Assembly (NCBI RefSeq): GCF_030272615.1
Contig: NC_081412.1
Location: forward strand, 547,366,488-547,430,487
Length of the DNA stretch: 64,000 nt
Direction of reading: 5' to 3'
Source of the DNA: Cryptomeria japonica
Lineage: Eukaryota > Streptophyta > Pinopsida > Cupressales > Cupressaceae
The notes under the pieces were generated by a model, which saw only the letters and a list, made by a program, of their open reading frames with translations, ran no database searches and had not been told where the DNA came from. Of the stretch, positions 24,640 through 36,183 are shown piece by piece; position 1 is the stretch's first letter; each line of letters begins with the position of its first letter. A program made the position numbers and the translations under genes.

Positions 24640-25660
24640 AATTTACTTGGGTATCAATGTTGAATGTCTCATTTAGCAAAGCTTCTATCATGACAATGTT
24701 CTCAGTAGCAGATGGTTGTTGTGTAGGTGCATGTTGATTTTTATTAGGGTCATAAGTGCAAAGAGACCCACATGACTAACAATAGTGAGGTGTAACTCAA
24801 GGCCTACAAGATTCACCCCCATCACTATGTACTAGAGGCTCGACATACTATGTGAGGGTCTGAGTTAATGAGCTAATGGACTCTAAGGTATCCACCTCAA
24901 CACTCTCATTCACAATGGAAGTAATTGTCACATGCTCCACCATAGATCTACCCAAGGGTCTTGGTAACAGGTTTGGGTCACATTGTTCCCCTTCTCTATC
25001 ATGTGAGGAGCCCCCACCCCTACCTTAGAAATTTAGATACTGCAAATAGTAAGGGATCTCATTAAGGAAAAACTCAAAAAAGAGTTTCCTCAAAAACTAT
25101 TGAGGCACCTCATGATTATTGCAAGGAGGATGATCAAAAATCATCCACCACCTATCTCATAGGTTATTCTTTATCCCTTTATGGTGGCACAAATGGATAA
25201 GGAACCTCCTACATCTAAGTTGTGAAGGTTGATTGGTACGAGGGTCCATGAAAAGTGCTCACAAGTGAACATTTTTAATTTTATTTTTCTTTACTTCGGC
25301 ATATGATAACTTGTTTGTGTAAAATTGATTTTGTTCTTCTCTTTTATTAGACCACATATTAATTTGTGCACTCATTGAACCTACATGGGCCACAATAGAT
25401 TGCAAGGCTTGTCCTATGAGAGGTTGTGGAAACAGGATCCTTAAGCCTATTGATCAACTCTTCAAGTTGTTTTTTGTTATTCTCAATTCTCCCTAATATG
25501 TTTTCTTGTGTGCCTAGGGGATGTCTATGAAATGAAGGAGGAGTTTGTTGTGCCTCTTCTTCAGAAGGCTCCTTACAAGGAGGTGATGGTGGGTTTTGTA
25601 TATTTTTAGATAGATTTTCAATTCCTGAACTTTGAAACAATTTTTAATTTAAGAAACTAA
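24640..25660 (-). pseudogene. Unrecognised decayed coding stretch
   Basis: The minus strand has a 93-codon open frame at 25640-25359 (GRIENNKKQLEELINRLKDP, coiled-coil-like) and further open but stop-broken text down to about 24640 (for example MVEHVTITSIVNESVEVDTL). Composition looks coding-derived rather than random, but I recognise no domain. Probably a transposon-derived fragment. Confidence 0.35.
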
Positions 25661-26640
25661 TTTAATCTACAATTTAATCAAAATTTGAGAGTAAAAAATT
25701 AGAAATGCATACATCTTCGACCCCGTCAACGTTGTGGTAGCATTTTGATGACGATCTCACACCTCTAAGAGCAAGAACGTGGTTTTCTTTTGACAAGCGC
25801 ACTTTGAAGAGTGAAAAAATCAGAGATATGCATGGGTTGTAGCAAAACATTGTGATAAAGGGCACGATCGTGCCCACAATTTCACTTTTTTAGAATCAAC
25901 AATGAGATTGACTTTAGAATACCATTTCACTAATTAGTTTAATAAAGTATTTAAATATTCAATTATAAGTCTTCTGTCAAATTTATAATTATATAAATTA
26001 CTATCAACATAATCATTGCACCTCATTCAGGGGAAGTGTACTAGTAGCCATTATAGCTAACTTCATTCAACAATAGATCCTAAACAGTATATTGGATTTT
26101 GACTAAAAAAAATTGTTGCCCCTACATGTGACCTAACTACTTATAGCTATTGCTTTGGCTTTTGGGTAGTAATGACGTACGTTGTGGGATCCGTTATTTA
26201 CGCAAGGGTCAGAAGTATACATTTCAAAGTATTGTATACCTGCTTAAAGATACCCCAATAACCATGCACTTAAAGTTGCCAATACTTATGCACAAATGCC
26301 TAGTATTCGTGTCCTATGGGTACCAATAAAGGTGCACAAATATACCAATTATGGTTCAAAAATGTTAAAAAATGAGCGACTATTGATATGTATGAAATTC
26401 ATTAATGAACTTTTAATTATTTATTTTTTGATTATTCTAAATTAATAATAAAAAAACTGAACGTACAAACAAATGAAGACATCAATGATAATTGGTGCTC
26501 TTCCCCTGGGTGGAAGCGCTAGTTTTATTTTATTTTCGCTGTTCCCGGAATGAATTAACTTTGTTTCACGCGTTTTAATCCATGCCGCATTTCTTGTTTA
26601 CTGTGGATAGATTGGTTTTCATTCTGTCTCATTTTTCAAA
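25661..26640. other. AT-rich sequence upstream of the thioesterase-like gene
   Basis: No gene recognised. The last 200 bp are less AT-rich and lead into the gene. Confidence 0.4.
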
Positions 26641-26664
26641 AAATCGCTTCGCTAGACTTCCTGC

Positions 26665-26809
26665 ACCCCACACACTAATAAATAAGACTCGTAACGTAGC
26701 AATACGTTCACTGAAGAAGCTCTAATTCCCAGACACTGCGTTGCAGATTCATTAAAGGCAGTTTGAAGGCTCTTTCGCGGAACATTTTAATATATCACTC
26801 ACTGCTCCA
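26665..26809 (+). promoter_or_regulatory. Putative promoter and 5' UTR of the thioesterase-like gene
   Basis: TAATAAATAAG at about 26679-26689 could serve as a TATA element; the ATG follows about 125 bp later. No translation was started in-frame upstream. Weak evidence. Confidence 0.35.
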
Positions 26810-27292
26810 ATGGCCGAGAAAGGCAAACAGATCGGTGCTATGGATCCCATGGTGTCATCTGAATCTTTAGCCCACAAAGCTTCAGAGTCTGCTGCAGCTA
26901 AATGGCTCAATTCTATTTGTTCCACCGATTCTCTGCCTCTCCAGAACGAGACTCATGGCTTCCAGGAGAGCTTAATAATTCGTCAGTTGACTGTCAATCA
27001 GGTAGAGCCTGGAATCGTCATTGCTGCCATTAAAGTTCACTCTTCCCTCACGGTAACTCCACCACCCATTAGCTCTAAATGTTAGATGGAAATGTGGGTT
27101 TTGGTCTGTGATGTTAAATCTTTTTAGGTTTGGCTTTCTTAAGTACAGAACAGATACAATACGTTGCATGGAGGAGCAGTTGCAATGATTTCTTATATCG
27201 TGGGCATGGCGGCTGTAAAGACTGTTGCAGTAGATAAGGATTTTGTGCCGGCTGAACTAAGCATGTCTTATGTCTATGCAGCGCGCATTGGA
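26810..27292 (+). CDS. HotDog-fold acyl-CoA thioesterase-like gene, first two exons
   Basis: Exon 1 26810-27052 (81 codons from ATG) ends ACG with donor GTAACT. Exon 2 27149-27292 follows acceptor TACAG and ends GGA with donor GTGAGT. Both junctions are phase 0, so reading continues ...SSLT then NRYNTLHGGAVAMISYIVG. HGGA is the HotDog active-site helix motif of the thioesterase 13/plant thioesterase family, and the later PAELSMSYVYAARIG matches its central strand. Known family members hydrolyse acyl-CoA in the cytosol or organelles. The last part of the fold (about 45 residues) should lie in at least one more exon, which I could not find before 30280. No stops inside the two exons, and codon use differs from the surrounding TEs, so this is likely a real host gene with a long second intron. 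A truncated copy is the alternative. Confidence 0.72.
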
Positions 27293-27429
27293 GTGAGTAG
27301 TTTTATACCCTTTTGATTGGTTTTATTCTTTGTTATGGAGATTTAGTGTTGGTTCTGGTCACTTGTTTAGATGCCCTTCTAGATCTATTTTGGTGGATGT
27401 TATTGCCCTGGTTTTGGGGTTAAATAGAG

Positions 27430-27645
27430 GAAAATAACAACTTTTTTGAGATATACCTGTGACCTGAATGCATTTATGTAGATGCATCAAATCTGATATT
27501 CCTCCTTCGGTTCAATAGAAAGTTTGTGTCAGTTTGGGAAAATAACAAGTTTTTTGAAAAACAGCTGTGATCCGAATTCATTTATATAGACAGATCAAAT
27601 CTGATATGACATTCCATCAGTTCGATAGAAAAGCTTGTGCCAGTT
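27430..27645. repeat. Diverged tandem duplication of about 105 bp
   Basis: GGAAAATAACAACTTTTTTGAGA ... CTGTGACCTGAATGCATTTATGTAGATGCATCAAATCTGATAT ... GTTCAATAGAAAG recurs from 27539 with substitutions (CTGTGATCCGAATTCATTTATATAGACAGATCAAATCTGATAT). Confidence 0.75.
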
Positions 27646-27992
27646 TTGGGATCAATCGCTTGACGGATCACATAGTAATGATGTAATCAAAACTGTTTTT
27701 ATTTTGTGGGGTTTGCTTTGTTCTTTAAAATGACAAGTAAGCATTTATTTAAATTAGAATTTCATTTTACTAAGCTGTTACGAGTTCTAAGTGGACTGAA
27801 ACATGATGAATACACATATAAGCATACATACATCCAATCAGAAGTCATCTTTAGATGTGAGTAGGGGGATCCAGCTTAGCAAGAGTCAAACTCAGAATAG
27901 TTAAATTAGTGAACATACCAAAAAAGAGTTGAGTTTTTATCTTTTCAATTCTAAAATTATTGTCAAATTTGAACTAGATTAATTATCATCTG

Positions 27993-28097
27993 TAGGAAAT
28001 GGCTGTCCAACCCTTAGGATGCACCAATGCATAAGTTACTCTCATATACCATTACCTATGTATTGTTGCATCTTAGGGGTTGGATAACAATTTGCCT
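27993..28097. repeat. Foldback (MITE-like) element, about 105 bp
   Basis: The arms TAGGAAATGGCTGTCCAACCCTTAGGATGCACCAATGCATAAG and the reverse complement of CCTATGTATTGTTGCATCTTAGGGGTTGGATAACAATTTGCCTA pair along most of their length, leaving a short loop near 28041-28050. No TSD is certain. Confidence 0.6.
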
Positions 28098-31000
28098 AGT
28101 TCTGACCACTCACATAGAATAATCATGGACTAAGAACAAAGCTCAAGTCTGAAAGCCTCAAAGAAATCATGCATCAAAAGCCAAGTAGCTTGAACTTTGA
28201 GCAAAACTAGGGATGTGCTTGAGTGTTTGTAGATGAGTACAAAAAGGATATTAAGGATTACTAATACTAGATTAAACAAGAACCAACAAGATGACCTTGG
28301 TAAAGAATACACCAATCAAAATGAGGTTACTTGGGTTCGAAAATGGATAAGCAAACTATATGAGGTCTTTGTTCCCATATAGTAGGTGTGTACTACAAAC
28401 CCATATGTTTTTAAACTTTTTGACCATAGGAAGATGTGAAAATAGTCTCAAGTAGCCTTTACAAGGATTTTAAGTGCAGGAAGAGGTATTACAATACCGA
28501 TTTATCACAACATAATCAATTTTCAGTGGATCTAGAAAAGAGGTCTAATATCAATAAAGCCCTATATGAAAAAATGAGAACATAAATTTATGGGACTTTG
28601 ACTAAAAGTCAATTCTAGAAAGTCATCATAGAAGACCGAACCTGAAATAGAGAGTTCAAGTTGATAGAAAATTTCATTTTTAAAGTCACTCAATATTAAC
28701 TAAAGTTCAATAGCTTCCTAATTTTTCCACTCTTTTGACAACAAATGTGATTTGAGTTTGTGTAGGCTCCTTCATACTAAGAATGGATTGTAAACCTAAG
28801 CCTTTCCAAGCTTGCGTGTCATGAGGAACCCCAAAAGAAATACAATTCCACAACAACATTTTCTAGCTCCCATTTTTCTCAAGTGTTATGATAATTCATT
28901 TAGCACATAAAGATAACCCTTAATAATGGGTAACAATAAGAATAAACCCTCCCAGGTCACCAGGTAGACAACAAAATTATTTGATGAGGTTAACTCAGGT
29001 TTTTAGCATGGACTAAGCCTAGAGAGACCACTTAGGGATCTCTTCCCCATGGATTTATCATAGAGACCACTACTCGGGGCTCTTCGCCCCCAAGGGATTA
29101 TTACCTTTGTTCAAATTTACGAGCTCAATAACCCAAAAAAGTCCCACATACTACAAGTATAACAACTAAACAAAGGTACACATCATGTGAGCATGTTAGT
29201 TAATGAAGGCACGTGGCTTGCCAACTAAGTAGCTCAATAGAAGTTTGAAACTTGGTGGCCACAATGTTGTGACCACTAGACTACACCCTTACCAAGATTT
29301 CAACATTTTCTTTTATTCATATTAAATTATTCTTATTTTTTGGGTTAGAATTTTTTTCCCCAAAGTTACTAGATACTATTTAGGATGCCTTGATTTCATT
29401 TTGAGAAAAAATTCTTATATATTTAATATATTTTCTATAATTTTTCTTTGGGATCCAACAATGTCACATTTTTTTATAACATAGTTTGTAGTAATGATTT
29501 TAATAGAAACATTTGTCCTTAATTACTTGAAAATATTGTTACGTTTAATAGTGCAACTAGATCTTGTTAATACTAGCCTAGATATTCTTTTTTTTTTTTA
29601 AATTCATTTTACATCTTTATTTTTACTATTTGTTTAGCTCTTTTTTTCTTTTCTTTTCAACATAGACTTTTAGAGATGTGATTCCACTCCAACAAGTTTT
29701 TATATGAATTGTGTATTAATATTTTACTTTCAATTTATATGCACAACTCATCATAAAACAAAATGTTTCTCCAAAGTTAAGGATGTTCATGATGTGATAG
29801 TATAATTTTATATAGGTATTGAGAATATCAAAGAGAATTTTATTTGTTTAATAATATCGTCATTACTTTAGTAATTAGTTTTAGAAAATATTCCAATTCT
29901 TTGGATTATCATCGTAATATCTATGTAAAAAGAAGTATAAAATTTTCTACAAATCGAAGATCAATAATAGACTCAAAATTTAAAGTTATTTTGATTACTG
30001 AAATTTTTAAGTTTGTATACAATGACAAAAATTTATCCAACCCAAGTTAACAAGAAGAATAAAAGATAAATTGTTAGAGTATATTCTTGAAGAAAAAATA
30101 TTTAATATCAAAATATTATCCAAGAGTATTGTTAATTAGTACAAAAATATTAGAAGGGGAGTAATATAATTCATTAACCCTTGCACAATCTTTTTAGATT
30201 GAAACATTGCACACAAATTCATAATATTTCATACATTTTATATATATCGAACATTAATATCATATACTCAACCCTTTTGTTATATGAATTTTTTTTTTTT
30301 TTTTTTGATAAAAGTGGCAAAGCCACAAAATAATTATATTAATAGATATATAAAAGATTACAAAAGCCTGGTTCAGATAGACATACCGGTAGGAAAGAAC
30401 CAGGCAAAGAAAACCTCTAGTTGTAGCCCTTGACCAAAAACCCATATAGTTGAATAACCCAATACATGATAACAAACCTAGTCCCACAATGATCAGCCCA
30501 CAAAATTACAAATAAGAGCATAATATTATGCCTTAGAAATAATGAACATGGACAATCCTCCTGAGGTGCAGAAGAAGAGGGATCACATCATTAGACAAGG
30601 AGAAGAAGAACCAATCCATCAAATTTTCCAAGCTAGAGAAAATCCATAGAACACATTGAGAGTAGTAGCAAGACAAGGAGGGGGAACATGGTCGTAGAAC
30701 CATTGGAGCCACAAAATTGTATCAACAAAACAATCACCACATAGTCCGCATCTGGCTACAGAAACCAATTCTCCAATCCATCTATTAGCAAGAGACATAT
30801 TAAAAGATATGAAACCACTGTAACAGAGAAAACCATAATCAAGACTGTAAAGATACATATCATAGCCCAAATCAAGAGAAGAGCAGGATGCTGAGACCAA
30901 GAAGTAATCGGCTAGAGCCTGAACCATATGAGTAACCAAAGAAGAAACCATGTAAACAATATGAAAACAAGAAACCACTTTAGATGTATTAAAACCTGCA

Positions 31001-31599
31001 ATCTCCAGTAGTCAAGATTTACCTACCACCTACCAAAACGCACAACCAACATCTGAAGGAACTAGATAAAAGACCCGCCCAAGTTTCTCATCATCAAAAG
31101 CATAAAAAGTAGGAGTTGCAAAATGAAAAAGAGGGACAAAAGAAGAAATATAGAGAATAGTAATACCACAGAGCTCAAAATCCAGAAACATAAATAGGTC
31201 GAGCCGCATATCAAGCCACATCATAACAAATAATGCCTAACAGGGATAATCAACTTCCCACACGAGCCGAGATAAATATCCAACAAAGTATAATTAAAAC
31301 ACAATACTCACATGATACGACCAACCAAGAAGAAGCCAGAGTAAGACACCATGAAAACAAGCAATGTTCCAAAATGATTGCAAAAGCACAACTTGGAGAA
31401 ACAACAGCCTATTCATAGTGGAAAACACTCGCTTGCAAATGTACTGCCCAAAATATCCAAGTACGGGGAAACAAAAGAGAGACGGCCAATATAGTTACAA
31501 AATATCCCAACTCAAATGAAGTAAATGCAAATTTGCACAGCGAAATCATAAGAGAAGTAGGCCAAACAAAAGCCATTCATAACCACAGAAGACACCACC

Positions 31600-31890
31600 A
31601 CCCAATGATGAGACACACGAATGGCACCACCTCCCAATGATGACACACTTGAATGCATAGCATCAACGAAAATTCAACCACATAGAAAATCTATGGACAA
31701 CACCACCCCTAAAGCAATACAAACCAGTGATCAACCTCGAAAGGAGTGCCAATGTAAGGCACCACCCCTCATTGATGAGACACTCGAATGCATAGCATCA
31801 ACGAAAATGCAGCCACAAAAATGAATATGTGATCAACACCACCCCTAATCCAACACAAACCAAATGATCAACCTCACGAGGAGTGCCAAC
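31600..31890. repeat. Tandem duplication in the LINE 2 3' region, about 135 bp
   Basis: Units containing AATGATGAGACAC, GAATGCATAGCATCAACGAAAAT, CAACACCACCCCTAA and GATCAACCTC...GAGTGCCAA occur at about 31600-31750 and 31765-31890. Confidence 0.7.
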
Positions 31891-32146
31891 CAAATATTCA
31901 TAACAATAATGAAACTGAGTATAAAGGATGGAGATAACAAGCACCCATACAAATGATGTACACATAAAATGTGCATCCTCTGCAGGAGTGTAATCCTATC
32001 AAAGCATGTCAATACCTGCAATCACCATTATATTCAAAGCAAAGGCCCATCTTGACTAACATAAAGATCTACCATTTCATAAAAGTAGTCACAGGCCGCA
32101 TGTCACAACAGACACCAACCCACACCAAAATATTTACCTGTTAGCC

Positions 32147-32565
32147 CTAAGATATAAGGTCAAACAAGGAAACACCTCCCATCACTACTAAGGAGGAGGG
32201 AATGTCCAAAGTAGAAACATACAAATTATCAACTTTCTCATCAATTTCCATATTAGCTAAAAAGTATGCAACTCTATTAACCTCTCTATAATGATTAGAA
32301 ATGGAATAAGAATCAAAGAACAAAAGATGCAACAAGATTCGATCTAATGACTATACTGAAGATGCCACGAGTGACTTTTCTTATTAATAACAGCTTGAAA
32401 CGTAACCATAGAATCACCCTCAACAATGATATCTTTAATACCAAGGGAGATTGACAAATCCAGACCAAAAGACAAAGCACAAAACTTAGCATAATTATTA
32501 GTCCCAATACCAATATCATGACACCCAGCTTTTACAATTTGGGACTTATGATAAAAAATGACCAC
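32147..32565 (-). pseudogene. LINE 2 RNase H domain
   Basis: NNYAKFCALSFGLDLSISLG, DIIVEGDSMVTFQAV and then NHYREVNRVAYFLANMEI. Frame break at about 32340. Same layout as in LINE 1. Confidence 0.82.
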
Positions 32566-33021
32566 TTCAATTCCTGCCCTACCTGGATTTCCCCTAGAAG
32601 CTCCATCATAATTTAATTTAAATTTAGTATGAGGAGGAGGACACCATTTAGCATTTTTCCTCTTAATAATTGAGGAAATACGAGTAGCAATTGAACCATG
32701 AGAAGGAAGAGATTTGAGAGCCTGCCAATATCTGGTAATCCAACTATCCCATTGAGAGAAGGAATTAAGGCGATCAAGATTCTTATAAACATAAGAAAGG
32801 CAAACTTCTTAAATTGAAACCTCAATTTTAGTCAACACTTCTTGCAACGAAGAAGATTTCTTCTTAAAAATTCTACAATTCATTTCTAACCATTTAATGT
32901 TCCACACAATAATAGAAGGAGTCACCACCCATAGACATGAATAAAAGGAAGAAGGGAATAAGAGAGGCCATGCCCTAAACTGAGTCAAGAGATCTGGACA
33001 AAGAGAAAAGGACCAACCAAG

Positions 33022-33561
33022 TTAATCAAAAATCCAATACCAACATTCAGATGCAAAATAACAATGCAAAAATAGATGGGAGGAGGATTCCAAACAAGAG
33101 CCACATAAAACACAAGGAAAAATAGTCGTAACCCCAAGCATATCTAATCTCATGCCAGTAAGAATTCTATCCTGAACCGCAAGCCATGAAAAAGCCCCAA
33201 CCTTGGGAAGACAAGCAATATGCAAAAATAGCTTGGAAGGCCAGTAATGGTCATTTGAGGCAGGCATAAGAGACTTATCACCTTCTCTAACTGAATATAA
33301 ACCTGAAGTGTTCTTTATCCATATCAATTCATCTTCAGCATTCAGAAAAACCAGTGGCCTCTTCCGAAGTTCCTCCATATAAGCATTTTTTTAAGTTTGG
33401 TCCACCGGAAGAAAGTCAATTAATTTCCATCGAGCCACTAGATATGGGCCCAAGATATCAACATAAAAATAATTATCTGCATACACACCCCATTCATATG
33501 ATAACAAGTTAATAATAGGAGACCAATCCCTCACATTTACCAAAGAAGAATGCCCATTTCA
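33022..33561 (-). pseudogene. LINE 2 zf-RVT region
   Basis: SKLFLHIACLPKVGAFSWLA, RLDMLGVTTIFPCVLCGSCL and SSSHLFLHCYFASECWYW show the zf-RVT Cys/His module. 33378-33022 is open for 118 codons. The protein's preceding part lies beyond the insertion at 46150. Confidence 0.85.
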
Positions 33562-33565
33562 CACC
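33562..33565. repeat. Target-site duplication CACC (left) of the 12.6 kb insertion
   Basis: CACC precedes GGGTGAACTCAC; the second CACC is at 46150-46153. Rejoining the LINE across one copy gives the same length as the uninterrupted LINE 1 (21 bases between the shared anchors). A 3-bp ACC duplication fits equally. Confidence 0.7.
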
Positions 33566-33602
33566 GGGTGAACTCACAATAATGGTTCCCACTTTTTTGC
33601 CA
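33566..33602 (+). repeat. Left terminal inverted repeat
   Basis: Pairs with 46115-46149 with about four mismatches and a 2-base length difference in the T run. The tip GTGAACTCAC is itself nearly palindromic. Confidence 0.8.
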
Positions 33603-34383
33603 CTTTTGACACTGAGATGTACATTTTTAAAATAATCTTCAACTTCCGAGAACTATAACTTTTAAACTATTAAAAATTTGAAGATGATGTAAATTAGTGA
33701 TTTCTAGCATTTTGTTTGTAGATTCTATATACATTTTTTCCAAATTTTTTTGAAAGATTTTTTAAAAAATTTTCCATCTCCCTCGAAAAGTAGTTTTTTA
33801 CAACAAACTACATTTTTTAAGAGTGATGTGCCTCCCGAAACGCATAACTTTTTTTCTATAAATGATAAAAACTCAATTCTTTCGAATTTTGGTTTGTAAC
33901 ACCAATATCTAGGGCTTGCATTTGGTTTTATAGTGATATGTTCAATATTTTTCATTTTATAAAGTTTTGAAGTCCGACTAGTCATAATTCAAACATAGGT
34001 TTACGTTTGAACACATAACTTGTTCTATATAAATCGAAATTCAATTTTTTTTTTTTGTTAGAAAGAAGACATCAATACCAAGGGCATAGATATTTTTCAG
34101 AATTTTTTTGAATTAGTTTCTTATTTTTCCCAATGCGTTGAACAGAGAAGTTCATGTTCGGTGAAAAACCAATTTTTAATAAAATTAAAAAATCAAGAAC
34201 ATAATAAATTCAAAATATAACAAAATTATATTCGTTGGAAAGATTGCTTCGAGTACTACCATCTAATATTTTTGGGTTATCAAGATTATTTCATTCGTGT
34301 ATTGAACCAGAGCTCCGAAGTCATTAATTCTTCAGAACTTTGAAATTTTTTGGGAGAAACTTCTAATTTTGGGGTTTCGATTG

Positions 34384-34546
34384 AACACGTGTTCGATCAG
34401 ATTGGGTTCGCTCGAACCAAAAGGGGTTCAAGCAAACCCCCATTCGCTCGAACCGGCGAGCTAGATTTTGGCACGCATATTTTTGTAACTGCCATGTTCG
34501 AGCGAACCCAACAATTTTTAACTGTCGGCTTTCATTCGAACTCGGG
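34384..34546. repeat. Left subterminal TTCGAGCGAA-type palindromes
   Basis: Copies or near copies: TTCGATCAGATTGG (34390), GGTTCGCTCGAACC (about 34405), CATTCGCTCGAACC (about 34441), TGTTCGAGCGAACCC (about 34495), ATTCGAACTCG (about 34534). Mirror cluster near the right end. Confidence 0.7.
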
Positions 34547-34713
34547 CCGACGCATTTTTTCTTTTTTTTTTCATTTGTGGAATCGTATAAATGTCCATAA
34601 TTTTTTTTCGCTTTTTATCACTCAAATGATTAAAATAATTCGCATTTTTGGATGAGAGAAGATATTTGAAAATTATTTTGAAGGCGAATAATTTGAAGGT
34701 TTTTTGTAAAAGC

Positions 34714-34816
34714 ATGGGGAACAAGAAGAGAAGGCAAAATAAGACTTCAAGGAATTATTCTCCCGAAACGGAAGAAAGATATCGAGAACAAAGAAGACAA
34801 AGATATCATGATGCAA
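34714..34816 (+). CDS. Candidate first exon of a plus-strand transposon gene
   Basis: ATG followed by GNKKRRQNKTSRNYSPETEE and RYREQRRQRYHDA, a strongly basic, nuclear-localisation-like N terminus, then donor GTATGT at 34817 (phase 1). An upstream in-frame ATG at 34648 is possible. No downstream exon recognised; the next 1.2 kb is repetitive, so the gene may have lost its body. Transcription would start from the left end of the transposon. Function unknown. Confidence 0.4.
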
Positions 34817-34819
34817 GTA

Positions 34820-36060
34820 TGTATTTTTAATTTTATTTCTATTTAATTTAATATGTATTACGTATCAATTAATTAGAATTCAATATTTTTTATCTAATAT
34901 TTTTAATAGGATTAAAAATAATTTTGTTTTAATTGGAAAACATAATTAATTTGAGATAATACATGTAATCCACATGAATTGAATTTTAATGTACAAGTTC
35001 AAGATAAATTCTAGATCTCAAGTAACTTGTTTTGAAACTATTTAGGATAAATATTTTTTAAGTTTATTTATACATTATATCAAATTAGGATGTATTTAAA
35101 TGTCCACGTGTTTAATTGTATGTAATTGTATTTGTATTTAATTAAAAAATGCATATTTAAATTAGAATGTAATATGTACATTTGTAAAATTGATATATTT
35201 AATATGGAATTAGGACATGTACATGTTGTGAACTATTTAACTACAATATACATACCTAGAAGCTCACATACCTACAAATATACATACCTATGTAATACAC
35301 ATGTACTGGATGTGAACTATTCAATACATGACCTATTAAGTTTAGTTTGTTCATTTCATACATACTCTTTTGTTTGAAAATCAAACATGTATAATTGAAT
35401 ACATAATCTTTTGTTTGAAAATCAAACATATATTTAAATCTAGTCTAATCAAACATGTATAAATCTAATATAATCAAACATGTATAATAGATGATCAAAC
35501 ACAAACCAGGTATACAGAATAATCTAGAGTCTAAACAAGTCGTTGTACATGCATGAAATATACAATCTAATCAAACATGTATTTAAATCTAATCTAATCA
35601 AACATGTATAAATCTAATATAATCAAACATGTATAATAGATGATCAAACACAAACTAGGTATAAAGTATAATCTAGAGTCTAAACAAGTCGTTGTACATG
35701 CATGAAATATACAATCTAATCAATCATGTATTTAAATCTAATTTAATCAAACATCATGTACATAAATCTAGAATATAATCAAACATGTGTATAAATATAA
35801 TATAATCAAACATGTATAAAACTTATAACATGTATAATCTATAGTCTAAACTCCATGTATAAAGTATAATCTAGAGTCAAACACAAACCAGGTATAAAGT
35901 ATAATCTAGAGTCTAAACTCCATGTATAAAGTATAAAGTATAATCCAGAGTCAAACATAAACCAGGTATAAAGTATAATCTAGAGTCTAAACTCCATGTA
36001 CGTGCATGAATATATATAATATGAAAGTATATAAAAAGATAAATGTAAATGAGCTATAAA
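34820..36060. other. AT-rich repetitive spacer
   Basis: From about 35380 to 36010: reiterated phrases AATCAAACATGTATAAATCTAAT and AAAGTATAATCTAGAGTCTAAAC, including a near-perfect direct repeat of about 130 bp (35445-35575 vs 35590-35720). No gene seen. Confidence 0.6.
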
Positions 36061-36149
36061 GTCTGGAGCAAATCAACAGGGATCATCATGTCGGCTACGA
36101 ACTGAGCGACCATCTGAGGGGGAGTCCTGCAAAAGTAGAATTTATTTAA

Positions 36150-36183
36150 ATATTAAATATAATATATATATATATATATATAT
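36150..36183. repeat. (AT)n microsatellite
   Basis: About 34 bp of alternating AT inside intron 2 of the minus-strand transposon gene. Confidence 0.9.

Larger units (their letters stand above)
27293..30280. other. Long second intron or 3' flank of the thioesterase-like gene
   Basis: AT-rich, no exon recognised. Contains a diverged tandem duplication and a foldback element, described separately. Confidence 0.45.
30289..33565 (-). mobile_element. LINE 2, 3' half
   Basis: Minus-strand LINE of the LINE 1 family. Poly-A is the T-run at 30289-30306, preceded (in LINE sense) by the stem-loop GTGGCTTTGCCAC (30314-30326). Sequence after the tail matches LINE 1, e.g. ATACCGGTAGGAAAGAACC vs ATACCAATAGGAAAGAACC. 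Interrupted at 33565 by the 12.6 kb insertion; the remainder is at 46150. Confidence 0.85.
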
